A stretch of DNA of 64,000 nucleotides, from NCBI GenBank assembly GCA_964244295.1, contig CAXTIG010000036.1:1-64000 (forward strand). The letters run 5' to 3'. The notes below the pieces were generated by a model, which worked only from the letters and a program-made list of their open reading frames with translations, ran no database searches and was not told the origin of the DNA. The position numbers were made by a program, and so were the translations under genes. Below are positions 23,591-33,364 of this stretch, one piece after another; position 1 is the stretch's first letter; each line of letters begins with the position of its first letter. This DNA comes from JAJAZB01 sp964244295. GTDB taxonomy: Bacteria > Bacteroidota > Bacteroidia > Cytophagales > Spirosomataceae.

Positions 23591-24916
23591 ATGACCCCCA
23601 CTCCCCAATCCGATTTGAAGGCCCAACTCATCGCCGATTTTCAGGCCAGCGAAAACCGGCTGAACGGTGCGAGCAAAACGCCTTTTTTTCAACGAAAGAA
23701 AGAAGCCCTGCGTACGTTTGAAGCCCTGGGTTTCCCCACCATCCGCCACGAGGAATGGAAGTATTCCAACGTGAAAAACCTGGTTAGCCAGGCGTTTGAC
23801 TTCAATGCTCCCGGCCAGGTAACCGCTGCCGACGTGGAGGCGCTACGGATTCCGAACCTGCAAGGCAACGTGTTGTACTTCGTTAACGGCGTCTTTCACC
23901 CCGAACTTTCGGTGGTGGTTTCGCCCGAAAGCGAGTTGCAAATTCTGAATTTCGGCGAGGCCGCCCGGCAATTCCCCGAACTCGTGGAGCAACATTTTGC
24001 CCGGTACGCCGACTTCTCTGACAACGGCTTCACGGCGCTCAACACGGCTTTTGCCCAACACGGCGTGTTTTTGCACGTACCCGACCGGGCGGTGGTGAGC
24101 CAGCCCATCATCCTGCGCTTCATTGCCGACGCCCGCGCGCAAAACGTGGCTTCCCAACCGCGCAATTTGTTCGTGGTCGGGAAACGCGCCGAGGTGAAGG
24201 TGGCCGAGTCGTACCGGACGCTGGGCGAGGGGGCGGCGTTCACCAACGTCGTGACCGAGGTGGTGCTGGGCGAAGAGGCCCAGTTTGAGTACTACAAAGT
24301 GCAGGACGAAAGCGACCAGACCTACCACATCGGCACCACGCAGATTCACCACGCCCGCGCCAGCCACAGCTACACCGTGACGGTATCGCTCAATGGCGGG
24401 TTTATCCGCAACAACCTCAACGTCACCATCGCGGGCGAGCGTGTGGATGCCCACCTCTACGGCCTCTACCTGCCCAGCGGCAAGCAGCACATCGACAACC
24501 ACACGCTCGTGGACCACGCTAGGCCCAACAGCGAGTCGAGCGAGTTGTACAAGGGAATTTTGTACGATAAATCGACGGGCGTTTTCAACGGGAAAATCTT
24601 CGTGCGCGAAGACGCCCAGAAAACCAACGCCTACCAAAGCTGCCGCAACGTACTGGCCTCTGAGGGGGCCACGATGAACACCAAACCCCAGCTCGAAATT
24701 TACGCCGACGACGTGAAGTGTTCGCACGGCACCACCACGGGGCAGTTGAACGAAGAAGCCCTGTTTTACCTCCAGTCGCGGGGCATTCCCAAAGACCGGG
24801 CGCGGGCCTTGCTCATGCTCGCCTTCGCCGAAGACGTGGTCGAGAAAATTCGGATTCCGGCGATTAAAGAGTATTTAGAGGGCGTGATTGCGGCGAAGAT
24901 TGGGGAGGTGGAGTGA
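23591..24916 (+). CDS. sufD: Fe-S cluster assembly protein SufD
   Basis: About 441 residues from ATG 23591 (MTPTPQSDLKAQ); an in-frame upstream start would translate the repeat and is rejected. The N-terminal helical part (RHEEWKYSNVKNL) and the beta-helix core (SHSYTVTVSLNGGFIRNN, GLYLPSGKQHIDNHTLVDH, SSELYKGIL, NPQL-like NTKPQLEIYADDVKCSHG) match SufD. It partners SufB and SufC in cluster assembly in the cytosol. Confidence 0.96.
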   Translation: MTPTPQSDLKAQLIADFQASENRLNGASKTPFFQRKKEALRTFEALGFPTIRHEEWKYSNVKNLVSQAFDFNAPGQVTAADVEALRIPNLQGNVLYFVNGVFHPELSVVVSPESELQILNFGEAARQFPELVEQHFARYADFSDNGFTALNTAFAQHGVFLHVPDRAVVSQPIILRFIADARAQNVASQPRNLFVVGKRAEVKVAESYRTLGEGAAFTNVVTEVVLGEEAQFEYYKVQDESDQTYHIGTTQIHHARASHSYTVTVSLNGGFIRNNLNVTIAGERVDAHLYGLYLPSGKQHIDNHTLVDHARPNSESSELYKGILYDKSTGVFNGKIFVREDAQKTNAYQSCRNVLASEGATMNTKPQLEIYADDVKCSHGTTTGQLNEEALFYLQSRGIPKDRARALLMLAFAEDVVEKIRIPAIKEYLEGVIAAKIGEVE

Positions 24917-24946
24917 AGGCGGAGGGCGGATTAACTCATTTTTGGA

Positions 24947-25180
24947 ATGGAAAATCTACTGAGCCGGATTACAACATCTTCCGAAGTCAGGAATGGTCGA
25001 CCCTGCATCCGAAATATGCGGTTTACGGTGACGGAACTGCTTGAACTGCTGGCCGCCGGGATGAACCACGAGGAGATTTTGGCTGACTATCCTTACCTGG
25101 AGGAGGCTGATATTCAGGCCTGCCTGACTTACGCGGCGCTGGCTGCTAAAACGAAACGTGTGTTTCCCGTCGTGGCTTGA
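24947..25180 (+). CDS. DUF433 antitoxin-like protein
   Basis: 77 residues: GRPCIRNMRFTVTELLELLAAGM, EEILADYPYLEEADI, QACLTYAAL. This is the winged-helix DUF433 family, commonly the antitoxin half of a pair with a DUF5615 PIN-like protein, exactly the gene that follows with a TGATG junction (1-bp overlap). The pair interrupts sufD and sufS on the same strand. Confidence 0.93.
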   Translation: MENLLSRITTSSEVRNGRPCIRNMRFTVTELLELLAAGMNHEEILADYPYLEEADIQACLTYAALAAKTKRVFPVVA

Positions 25181-25536
25181 TGCTTCGCTTTCTGATTGAC
25201 ACCCAACTCCCCCCAAAACTGGCTGAAATCCTGAACCAACGCGGTTGCGAGGCCGTTCACACAGTGTCCTACCTCGATGGGCCTTTGATGAAAGACCGGT
25301 CGTTGATTGAGATTGCCACTGCCGAACAACGGATTATCATCACCAAAGACAGCGACTTTCTGGATTATTTTCTGTTGAAGGGCGCACCACCGCAGGTGCT
25401 TTTGCTCCAGATTGGCAATGTAAAAAACCGGCGCTTGTTCGACGCCTTTCGCGCCAATCTGGCGCAAATTCAGGCTCTGTTCGAGGAAGGGGCCAATTTG
25501 GTCTTTTTTGAAGAAACCCGTTTGATTGGTTACTGA
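25180..25536 (+). CDS. DUF5615 PIN-like protein, probable toxin
   Basis: 118 residues from ATG 25180. LRFLIDTQLPPKLAEIL gives the first acidic residue; RIIITKDSDFLDYF (the TKDxDF motif) and PPQVLLLQIGN complete the DUF5615 pattern. The fold is PIN-like and RNase activity is presumed from the family. The gene ends 1 nt before the ATG of sufS, so translation across the three genes is coupled. Confidence 0.92.
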   Translation: MLRFLIDTQLPPKLAEILNQRGCEAVHTVSYLDGPLMKDRSLIEIATAEQRIIITKDSDFLDYFLLKGAPPQVLLLQIGNVKNRRLFDAFRANLAQIQALFEEGANLVFFEETRLIGY

Positions 25537-25537
25537 T

Positions 25538-26779
25538 ATGCTGACTGCCACCCAAAATATGACCTTCAACGTCGAGCGCGTCCGGGCCGATTTTCCGATT
25601 CTCGACCAGGAAATTAACGGTCGCCCGCTCGTGTACTTCGACAACGCCGCCACGACCCAGAAGCCCATCCCAGTCATCGAGGCCATCATCCAGTACTACC
25701 GGGGTTACAACGCCAACATCCACCGGGGCATCCACACGCTAGCCGAACGGGCGACTGCCGATTTTGAGGCCAGTCGCAAAGCCATCGCCGATTTCCTGGG
25801 GGCCGCTTCGACGGAGGAAATCATTTTCACCTCCGGCACCACGATGGGCGTCAACCTCGTGGCCCAAACCTACGGGCGGGCGTTTATCAAAGCGGGCGAC
25901 GAAATCATCATCTCCGGGTTGGAGCACCATTCCAACATCGTCCCCTGGCAGATGCTCTGTGAGGAGAAAGGCATCACGCTGAAGGTGATTCCTGTGCTCG
26001 ACAACGGCGAACTGGACTTGGAAGGGTACGAAAACCTGCTTTCTGAAAAAACGAAACTGGTCTCGGTCAACCACGTTTCTAACTCGCTGGGCACGATCAA
26101 CCCCGTCGCCGACATCGTCGCCAAAGCCCACGCCGTCGGGGCGGTGGCGTTCATCGACGGGGCGCAGGCCACCAGCCACCTCGACATCGACGTGCAGGCG
26201 CTCGACGCGGATTTCTACGCTTTTTCGGCCCACAAACTCTACGGCCCCACCGGCATCGGCGTTTTGTACGGAAAAAAAGCGCTGCTCGAAGCCATGCCCC
26301 CGTACATGGGCGGCGGGGAGATGATCAAGGAAGTGACGTTTGAAAAAACCACCTACAACGACTTGCCCTACAAATTCGAGGCGGGCACGCCCAACATCGC
26401 CGACGTGGTCGCGTTGAAAACCGCGCTGGAATACATCGCCAACCTGGGCAAGCGAAACATTGCCGCCTACGAAAACCACCTGCTCCGTTACGCCACGGAG
26501 AAGCTGAGCGAAATCGACGGCCTGCGCATCGTCGGGCAGGCGCGGGAGAAAATCTCGGTCATCTCGTTCGTGCTCGACGGCATCCACCACCAGGACGTGG
26601 GCATCATCCTCGACCAGCAGGGCATCGCCGTCCGCACGGGCCACCACTGCACCCAGCCACTGATGCAGCGGTTTGGCTTGCTGGGCACGGCACGGGCCAG
26701 TTTTGCGATGTACAACACCACCGAAGAAATCGATAAATTAGTAGCGGGAATTCGGCGGGTGCAGCGAATGGTGCTCTAA
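25538..26779 (+). CDS. sufS: Cysteine desulfurase SufS
   Basis: 413 residues from ATG 25538 (a second ATG lies 21 nt on). PLP-dependent group II desulfurase: FDNAATTQKP, SGTTMGVNLVAQ, EHHSNIVPWQ, DGAQATSH, the PLP lysine in FSAHKLYGPTG (K233) and active-site Cys in RTGHHCTQPL (C371). It takes sulfur from cysteine and passes it to SufE, encoded 1.2 kb downstream. Confidence 0.96.
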   Translation: MLTATQNMTFNVERVRADFPILDQEINGRPLVYFDNAATTQKPIPVIEAIIQYYRGYNANIHRGIHTLAERATADFEASRKAIADFLGAASTEEIIFTSGTTMGVNLVAQTYGRAFIKAGDEIIISGLEHHSNIVPWQMLCEEKGITLKVIPVLDNGELDLEGYENLLSEKTKLVSVNHVSNSLGTINPVADIVAKAHAVGAVAFIDGAQATSHLDIDVQALDADFYAFSAHKLYGPTGIGVLYGKKALLEAMPPYMGGGEMIKEVTFEKTTYNDLPYKFEAGTPNIADVVALKTALEYIANLGKRNIAAYENHLLRYATEKLSEIDGLRIVGQAREKISVISFVLDGIHHQDVGIILDQQGIAVRTGHHCTQPLMQRFGLLGTARASFAMYNTTEEIDKLVAGIRRVQRMVL

Positions 26780-26790
26780 CTGAATTGGTT

Positions 26791-27459
26791 ATGGAAACGC
26801 TGGAAGAAATTAAAGAAGTTTTGATTGCCACGGCCAAACAAACGGCGGAAAACGCCAAACGTTTTGACCTACAAGCGACGCGTTTCGACCAGCAAATGGT
26901 CGAGAGTTACCAGCGCTTCGACCAGCAAATGGTCGAGAGCAATCAGCGTTTTGACCAGCAAATGGTCGAGAGCAAGCGACAGTTCGAGGATGAAATCCGA
27001 ACGTTGAACCGCAAGTTGGGTGAAATGACCAATTGGCTCGGCGAGTTTGCCGAATACCAGATTCTGCCCGCTGCCACACGGTTGTTCCGCCAGCAAAACC
27101 TGCCCCTGCACGAGGTGTACGTCCGGCTCCGGCAGGAAGACGAAGAAGGCTACGGCATTTACGAAGTCGATATTCTCGTGGCGAATTCCACTGTTGCCGT
27201 GGCCCTCGAAGTGAAAAATACGCTGCGACAGCGCGACGTGGAAGAGCACCTGGAGCGGTTGGAAAAAATGAAGCAGTTCCCACTCAAAGTCATCCGCGAC
27301 ACGGACGTGTACGGGGCGGTGGCGGGCATGGTGGTCAAGAAGGAAGTCGAGGAATTTGCCACCCGCAAGGGATTGTACGTCATCAAACCCTCCGGCGATA
27401 CGGCAGAAATCAGCAACGCCGCCGTGGTGAAACCGAAAATCTGGCACACGAACGCGTGA
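26791..27459 (+). CDS. Coiled-coil protein with PD-(D/E)xK nuclease-like domain
   Basis: About 222 residues from ATG 26791. Residues 20-75 form a coiled coil containing three or four copies of RFDQQMVES. The C-terminal half has the nuclease-like order E (FAEYQILPAATRLF), D in YEVDIL and ExK in VALEVKNTL, followed by a helix HLERLEKM, as in DUF3782-like proteins. The role is unknown. It lies 11 nt after sufS and before a ParDE pair, inside the suf cluster. Confidence 0.8.
   Translation: METLEEIKEVLIATAKQTAENAKRFDLQATRFDQQMVESYQRFDQQMVESNQRFDQQMVESKRQFEDEIRTLNRKLGEMTNWLGEFAEYQILPAATRLFRQQNLPLHEVYVRLRQEDEEGYGIYEVDILVANSTVAVALEVKNTLRQRDVEEHLERLEKMKQFPLKVIRDTDVYGAVAGMVVKKEVEEFATRKGLYVIKPSGDTAEISNAAVVKPKIWHTNA
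26881..26976 (+). repeat. Tandem coding repeat (about 30 bp, three copies)
   Basis: Three near-identical units (TTCGACCAGCAAATGGTCGA core) encode RFDQQMVES in the coiled coil of the nuclease-like protein. This is a likely site of length variation. Confidence 0.85.
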
Positions 27460-27487
27460 GCGTCCACGAAACCGAGGACGGATTTTT

Positions 27488-27676
27488 ATGAAAAAGATCG
27501 AAGTCATTCAATCGCTGCAAGACCTTCCGGAAGAGGTTTCAGCCGACGAAGTCATCGAACGCATTCTTCTGCTGAAGCGGATTGACCAGGCTTTTGAGGA
27601 ACTCCGGGAGGGGAAAGGCATTCCTCACGAGCAGGTGATGGCCGATGCACAAGCATGGCTGAACGCACGAAAATAA
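27488..27676 (+). CDS. ParD-like small antitoxin
   Basis: 62 residues: EVIQSLQDLPEEVSADEVIERILLLKRI and an acidic, amphipathic C-terminal half. Its role is inferred from the following ParE/RelE toxin gene, which starts 22 nt before its stop. I see no strong DNA-binding motif. Confidence 0.82.
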   Translation: MKKIEVIQSLQDLPEEVSADEVIERILLLKRIDQAFEELREGKGIPHEQVMADAQAWLNARK

Positions 27677-27951
27677 CCTGGATGTCCCGTGCGGAGGAAG
27701 ATTTCCGGAATATCCTCAGCGGCTTGTACGACGTTTCACCTGCTTACGCCCAGCAGTGGACGGAGGAGGTGAGCAAGAAAACGGAACGCTTGCTCCACTT
27801 TCCGCTGATGGGTCGGATTGTTCCTGAGAAAGAGTTGTCTTTCTTTCGGGAAATCTTCGTCGGGCGTTACCGGATAATGTATTGCGTGATGCCGGAGACG
27901 ATTTACATCATGACGATTCAGCCTATGTCGGGTTCGCTACGAAATTTGTGA
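27655..27951 (+). CDS. RelE/ParE-family toxin
   Basis: 98 residues with the compact beta-alpha-alpha-beta fold: ITWMSRAEEDFRNIL, AQQWTEEVSKKTERLLHFPLMGRIVPE, the strand REIFVGRYRIMYCV and the tail YIMTIQPMSG. Family members poison gyrase or cut mRNA. It overlaps its antitoxin by 22 nt and ends 3 nt before sufE. Confidence 0.92.
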   Translation: MAERTKITWMSRAEEDFRNILSGLYDVSPAYAQQWTEEVSKKTERLLHFPLMGRIVPEKELSFFREIFVGRYRIMYCVMPETIYIMTIQPMSGSLRNL

Positions 27952-27954
27952 CAC

Positions 27955-28389
27955 ATGACCATCAACGAAACCCAGGACGAAATCATCGACGAGTTTGCGC
28001 TCTTCGACGATTGGGCCGATAAGTACGAGTACATCATCGACCTCGGCAAAAAACTGCCGCCCCTGGCCGAGCCGTACAAAACCGAGGAAAACATCATCAA
28101 AGGCTGCCAGAGCCGGGTGTGGCTGCACGCCCACCTCGACGGCGATTTGCTGAAGTTCGAAGCCGATTCCGACGCCATCATCGTCAAGGGTCTCGTCAGT
28201 ATTCTGGTTCGGGCGCTTTCCGGCCACACACCCGAAGAAATCGCCGCCGCTGAGGTGTACGTGCTGGAAAAAGTGGGTTTGCAGCAACACCTCGCGCAGA
28301 CCCGCTCCAACGGTTTAGCGGCGATGCTGAAGCAGATGAAAAATTACGCGGTGGCCTTTCAGGTGCTGCAAAAAAGCGAAATCCAATGA
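27955..28389 (+). CDS. sufE: Sulfur acceptor protein SufE
   Basis: 144 residues. The conserved DEIIDEFALFDDWADKYEYIIDLGKKLPPL N-terminus leads to the catalytic loop IKGCQSRVW (C51), which accepts the persulfide from SufS. LVRALSGHTPEEI is the later family motif. Separated from sufS by the nuclease and ParDE genes, it is joined to the next gene by a 4-bp ATGA overlap. Confidence 0.96.
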   Translation: MTINETQDEIIDEFALFDDWADKYEYIIDLGKKLPPLAEPYKTEENIIKGCQSRVWLHAHLDGDLLKFEADSDAIIVKGLVSILVRALSGHTPEEIAAAEVYVLEKVGLQQHLAQTRSNGLAAMLKQMKNYAVAFQVLQKSEIQ

Positions 28390-28697
28390 CGGAGGAAGAA
28401 TTGAAAGAAAAAGTCGTCATGGCCCTCAAGGGCGTGTACGACCCCGAAATCCCGGTCGATATTTACGAACTGGGTTTGATTTACGACATCAAGGTGTTCC
28501 CGATCAACAACGTGTACGTGCTGATGACGCTCACCTCGCCCGCCTGCCCTTCGGCGGGCACGATTCCCGGCGAAGCCGAACAGAAAATCCGGGAAATCGA
28601 AGGCGTCTCCGACGTGTCCGTCGAACTGACCTTCGACCCGCCGTACTCCCAGGACATGATGTCGGAAGTTGCCAAGTTGGAACTTGGGTTTATGTAA
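28386..28697 (+). CDS. sufT: SUF-associated DUF59 protein, SufT/PaaD-like
   Basis: 103 residues. DPEIPVDIYELGLIYDI is the DUF59 signature, and the conserved cysteine is C54 in TSPACPSAGTIP; DPPYSQDMMSEVAK follows. Such proteins help maturation or transfer of Fe-S clusters. Start overlaps the sufE stop (ATGA). Confidence 0.93.
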   Translation: MTEEELKEKVVMALKGVYDPEIPVDIYELGLIYDIKVFPINNVYVLMTLTSPACPSAGTIPGEAEQKIREIEGVSDVSVELTFDPPYSQDMMSEVAKLELGFM

Positions 28698-28799
28698 TTT
28701 GAGAAATTGAGAATGTGCTAATTTGAAAATGCAGGCACATTCCCGGAACTGTTCGCATTTTCAAATTGTCACATCTTCAAATTTTCAACTTCAACCGAT
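28697..28799. repeat. AT-rich imperfect inverted repeat before brxA-type gene
   Basis: Left arm 28697-28733 and right arm about 28754-28788 share AATTTGAAAATGC and TTGA-rich words with a few mismatches. It separates sufT from the bacilliredoxin gene. Confidence 0.7.
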
Positions 28800-29240
28800 A
28801 TGTCCATGTACCCCGAACACCTCGTCGCGCCCATGCGGCAGGACATCGTGGAGGGCGGTTTTACCGAACTCCGCACCCCCGAAGACGTCGATACCGCGAT
28901 GGCGAAGGCCGAGGAAGGCACCACGCTGCTGTTTATCAACTCGGTTTGTGGCTGCTCGGCCCGCACCGCCCGCCCCGGCGCGAAGTGGGCCGTGACGGAA
29001 TCCCAGTTCAAACCCGACCACCTGCTGACGGTGTTCGCCGGGGTGGACCTGGATGCCACCGAGAAAGCCCGCGAGTACACGCTGCCCTACCCGCCCTCTT
29101 CGCCCTCGATTGCGCTGTTCAAAGACGGCGAACTGGTGCATTTCGTGGAGCGTCACCACATCGAAGGCCGCCCCGCCGAGATGATTGCCCAGCACCTGGA
29201 AATGGTGTTCGAAGAATTCTGCTCGCCCGCCGAAGCGTAG
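28800..29240 (+). CDS. BrxA/BrxB-family bacilliredoxin
   Basis: 146 residues with the CGC active site (SVCGCSAR, C50 and C52) and thioredoxin-like flanks (TTLLFINS, PPSSPSIALFKDGELVHFVERH). Enzymes of this family remove bacillithiol from oxidised proteins. Its place after the suf genes is the usual Bacteroidota arrangement and links thiol redox to Fe-S biogenesis. Confidence 0.94.
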   Translation: MSMYPEHLVAPMRQDIVEGGFTELRTPEDVDTAMAKAEEGTTLLFINSVCGCSARTARPGAKWAVTESQFKPDHLLTVFAGVDLDATEKAREYTLPYPPSSPSIALFKDGELVHFVERHHIEGRPAEMIAQHLEMVFEEFCSPAEA

Positions 29241-29297
29241 GTAGCTACGAACTTTAGTTCGTAGTGGGCCAGCAGGACCGCGTACTAAAGTTCGCGG

Positions 29298-29301
<4 letters not shown>
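29241..29301. repeat. Inverted repeat at the end of the suf cluster
   Basis: Outer arms 29241-29261 and 29281-29301 (GTAGCTACGAACTTTAGT type, few mismatches), with an inner palindrome TACGAACTTTAGTTCGTA. It lies between convergent bacilliredoxin and gntK and overlaps the end of gntK. Confidence 0.75.
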
Positions 29302-30752
<1,451 letters not shown>

Positions 30753-30765
30753 CAAGGGGGGTCGA

Positions 30766-30811
30766 AACTTCCCGAAATTACTCCGTAACGGGTTAAACTT
30801 TCGGGAAGTTA
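30766..30811. repeat. Palindromic repeat, family C (copy 1)
   Basis: AACTTCCCGAAA...CGGGAAGTTA hairpin with an inner CCGTAACGG palindrome, in the divergent gntK/gntP promoter region. A near-identical copy is at 54826-54871. Confidence 0.85.
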
Positions 30812-30867
30812 GTCGGCGTGAACGTTTTTACTTGCATTTTCACGCCTTGCTTAACCTCAACCACCAC

Positions 30868-32187
30868 ATGACCCTTCTCATTGTCGCCGCTGGCGTCGCC
30901 CTGCTGCTCGTTCTCATTCTCGTTCTTAAACTCAACGCTTTTCTTTCCCTCATTCTCACCTCGCTGTTCGTGGGCCTCGGCCAGGGCATGGCCCCCGTCG
31001 GTCTGCTCAAATCCATCGAAAAAGGCGTGGGCAGCACGCTCGGTTCGGTGGCGTTCATCCTCGGTTTTGGCGTGATTCTGGGCAAAATCTTGACCGAAAC
31101 CGGCGCGGCCCGGCGCATCACCACCCGGCTGGTCGAAGCCTTCGGGGTGAAGGGCGTGAAGTACGCAATGGTGCTGACGGGTTTCGCCGTGGGCATTGCC
31201 ATGTTTTACAACACGGCCTTCGTGGTGCTCGTCCCGATTATTTTCACTACCGCCCTCGAAACCGGCCTGCCGCTGATCTACCTCGCCCTGGCGATGGCCT
31301 CGTCGCTGAGCATCACCCACGGCTACCTTCCCCCTCACCCCGGCCCCACGGCCATTGCGGCCCTGTTCGGGGCCAACATGGGGCGTACGCTGATGTACGG
31401 TACGCTCGTGGCCATTCCCGCCATGTTCGTCACGGGGGTTATTTTCCCGGAATTCCACCGCAAGCGCATCGCCAACCCACCGAAGGGCCTCTTCGAGTCG
31501 CGGGATTTTACGGATGCCGAAATGCCCGGTTTTGGCATCAGCCTGCTGGCGGCCCTGGTGCCCGTGCTGCTGATGGCCACCGCCACCGCCGCCGAACTGG
31601 CCCTCCCGTCCGACTCTCCCGCCCTGCCGGTATTCAAGTTTTTCGGCGATTCGATGGTGGCCGTGCTGCTGGCCGCGCTGTTTGCGCTGTGGGCGCTGGG
31701 CACCCGGCGCGGCCTGGGCATGAAGCAACTCATGAAGTGGTCGGACGAGTCGGTCGGGGCCGTGGCGGGAATTCTGCTCATCATCGCGGGAGGCGGGGCC
31801 TTCAAGCAGGTGCTCATCGACTCCGGCGTGGGCGACGTGATTGCGGCGGCGTTCAAAGGCTCCGCCCTCTCGCCGCTGATACTGGGCTGGCTGATTGCCT
31901 CGGCGGTGCGGGTCACGCTCGGCTCGGCCACGGTGGCGGGGTTGATGGCGGGCGGCATCATGCAGCCCATCTTGGCCGCTGATCCAAGCATCAACAAAGA
32001 ACTAATGGTCATCTCCCTCGGCGCGGGCAGTTTGATGTTCAGCCACGTCAACGACGCAGGCTTCTGGCTTTTCAAGGAATACTTCGGCCTCGACATCAAA
32101 AACACGATTATGACCTGGTCGATTATGGAAACGATTGTGGCCGTGGTGGGGCTGTTGGGGGTATTAGGATTGAGTTTGGTGGTGTGA
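30868..32187 (+). CDS. GntP-family gluconate permease
   Basis: About 439 residues from ATG 30868, with 11-13 hydrophobic segments. It has the family signature SLSITHGYLPPHPGPTAIA, the repeated glycine-rich helices (GVILGKILTETGAARRIT, AGGGAFKQVLIDSGVG) and the C-terminal SHVNDAGFWLFKEYF. GntP transporters import gluconate or related sugar acids with protons. Divergent from the kinase gene, which suggests joint regulation. Confidence 0.93.
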   Translation: MTLLIVAAGVALLLVLILVLKLNAFLSLILTSLFVGLGQGMAPVGLLKSIEKGVGSTLGSVAFILGFGVILGKILTETGAARRITTRLVEAFGVKGVKYAMVLTGFAVGIAMFYNTAFVVLVPIIFTTALETGLPLIYLALAMASSLSITHGYLPPHPGPTAIAALFGANMGRTLMYGTLVAIPAMFVTGVIFPEFHRKRIANPPKGLFESRDFTDAEMPGFGISLLAALVPVLLMATATAAELALPSDSPALPVFKFFGDSMVAVLLAALFALWALGTRRGLGMKQLMKWSDESVGAVAGILLIIAGGGAFKQVLIDSGVGDVIAAAFKGSALSPLILGWLIASAVRVTLGSATVAGLMAGGIMQPILAADPSINKELMVISLGAGSLMFSHVNDAGFWLFKEYFGLDIKNTIMTWSIMETIVAVVGLLGVLGLSLVV

Positions 32188-32506
32188 GGTCAGACTGTTT
32201 TTTTACGAGATTTACGCACCGACTCAAACATGGAAGGCTTTGCCCAAATGCAGCCTATCATGAAAAAGGGTACTGTGGAGGCCGACTACGGCAGCAGGGG
32301 CTGATTCTGATCGGGATGATTTTTTGAATTAGGTGGAGAAGCGGCGGGCCACCGATTGCTGGTAAGGCGAAAGTCATGGTTGTTTTGTATAGAATAAAAA
32401 AACAACCGAATGAACCTGTTCAGCCAGGCAAATGAGTACGATAACGCTCGATGCCACCGTTTGCAAAACGGCACTGAGTTTCCAGATAAACATCCCGAAC
32501 CACCAC
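32188..32506. other. Non-coding gap after the permease
   Basis: No gene I can support. A 24-codon ORF from 32230 has no recognisable features. The stretch is moderately AT-rich toward 32380-32440. Confidence 0.5.
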
Positions 32507-32536
32507 AGAAAACCCCGGCATGGGCCGGGGTTTTCT
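32507..32536 (-). terminator. Terminator after the small basic/acidic gene pair
   Basis: 13-bp perfect stem AGAAAACCCCGGC (32507-32519) with its complement at 32524-32536 and a 4-nt loop, immediately downstream of the minus-strand gene ending at 32546. Symmetric A/T flanks allow function on either strand. Confidence 0.85.
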
Positions 32537-32545
32537 AAGATACCG

Positions 32546-32749
32546 TTAATTTTTTGACGATTTTCTCTTCCTTGTTTTCCTCCCAACCCGCACCACCGGA
32601 GCCGGTGCGCCTGCCGGTTCGGGAAGGGGATCGGTTACATCCACCCGGAAGCCGTGTTTGGTGAGTAGCACCGATACCGAATTGAGTTTCAGTTTGCGGC
32701 TGTGGGGGCGGGGTTCCGCGCTGGAGTCGGTGTTTTTGTGATAATTCAT
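32546..32749 (-). CDS. Small basic hypothetical protein
   Basis: 67 residues, strongly basic (GRKTRKRKSSKN at the C-terminus), with a mid-region VSVLLTKHGFRVDVTDPLPEPAG that could fold. No family recognised. It starts 2 nt after the stop of the acidic protein upstream, so they form one operon; a nucleic-acid or acidic-partner binding role is plausible but inferred. Confidence 0.7.
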   Translation of the reverse strand: MNYHKNTDSSAEPRPHSRKLKLNSVSVLLTKHGFRVDVTDPLPEPAGAPAPVVRVGRKTRKRKSSKN

Positions 32750-32751
32750 GC

Positions 32752-33264
32752 TTACACTGGTTCGCCAACGTCACCCTGCGAGGGGGAATACCGCGTGTCT
32801 TTCGAGCCGTCGGCGTTGTGATCAAGGCCTTCCGTTTCGTCGAGGTCTTCGTCGGCACCGGCATCCACTTCCTCGTCTTCGAGGTCGCTGGTGGCCTCGG
32901 CGCGGGCATCGCCTTCGAGGTCGGCTACTTCCTCGGCTTCGTCTTCGCCCACCACTACCTGCGCGTCATCGTCCACCTCAGCGGTCAAGTCACGGTCGTC
33001 GTCACCGAGGTAAAACTCACCGGTGGGATCCTGGGGGATGCCGGAGTGGTTGGACGATCCCGTCGGGAAGGTGCTTTCGCCGGGCTTCACCGCCGGACTG
33101 GGGTTGATGTTAGTCAGCGGTTCGTAGGGGGTATCGGGGCTGCCGCCGTAGCCTCGCTCGCTGGAATTGACGGGGCCGTACCCGGTGCTACCGGAACCGA
33201 TTCCTCCCGTAAAAAAATCAAACTGGCGCGAGTAATCGCCGCCAAACTGGGTTGGATGTTTCAT
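32752..33264 (-). CDS. Acidic, disordered hypothetical protein
   Basis: 170 residues. The N-terminal half is Gly/Ser/Pro-rich (TGGIGSGSTGYGPVN), the C-terminal half is a run of Asp/Glu with few hydrophobics (DLEDEEVDAGADEDLDETEG). No domain is visible. The strong charge contrast with the basic protein encoded next suggests they may interact. Upstream is the divergent glycosyltransferase. Confidence 0.72.
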   Translation of the reverse strand: MKHPTQFGGDYSRQFDFFTGGIGSGSTGYGPVNSSERGYGGSPDTPYEPLTNINPSPAVKPGESTFPTGSSNHSGIPQDPTGEFYLGDDDRDLTAEVDDDAQVVVGEDEAEEVADLEGDARAEATSDLEDEEVDAGADEDLDETEGLDHNADGSKDTRYSPSQGDVGEPV

Positions 33265-33364
33265 GACGTTGGCTGGTTGACGAATACCGGAAGTTCGTCA
33301 AAAACGTATGCCAGTAGCCAGGGAACGAATTTTTTGCGGCCTGGGGTAAAAACCCCTCAATTTG

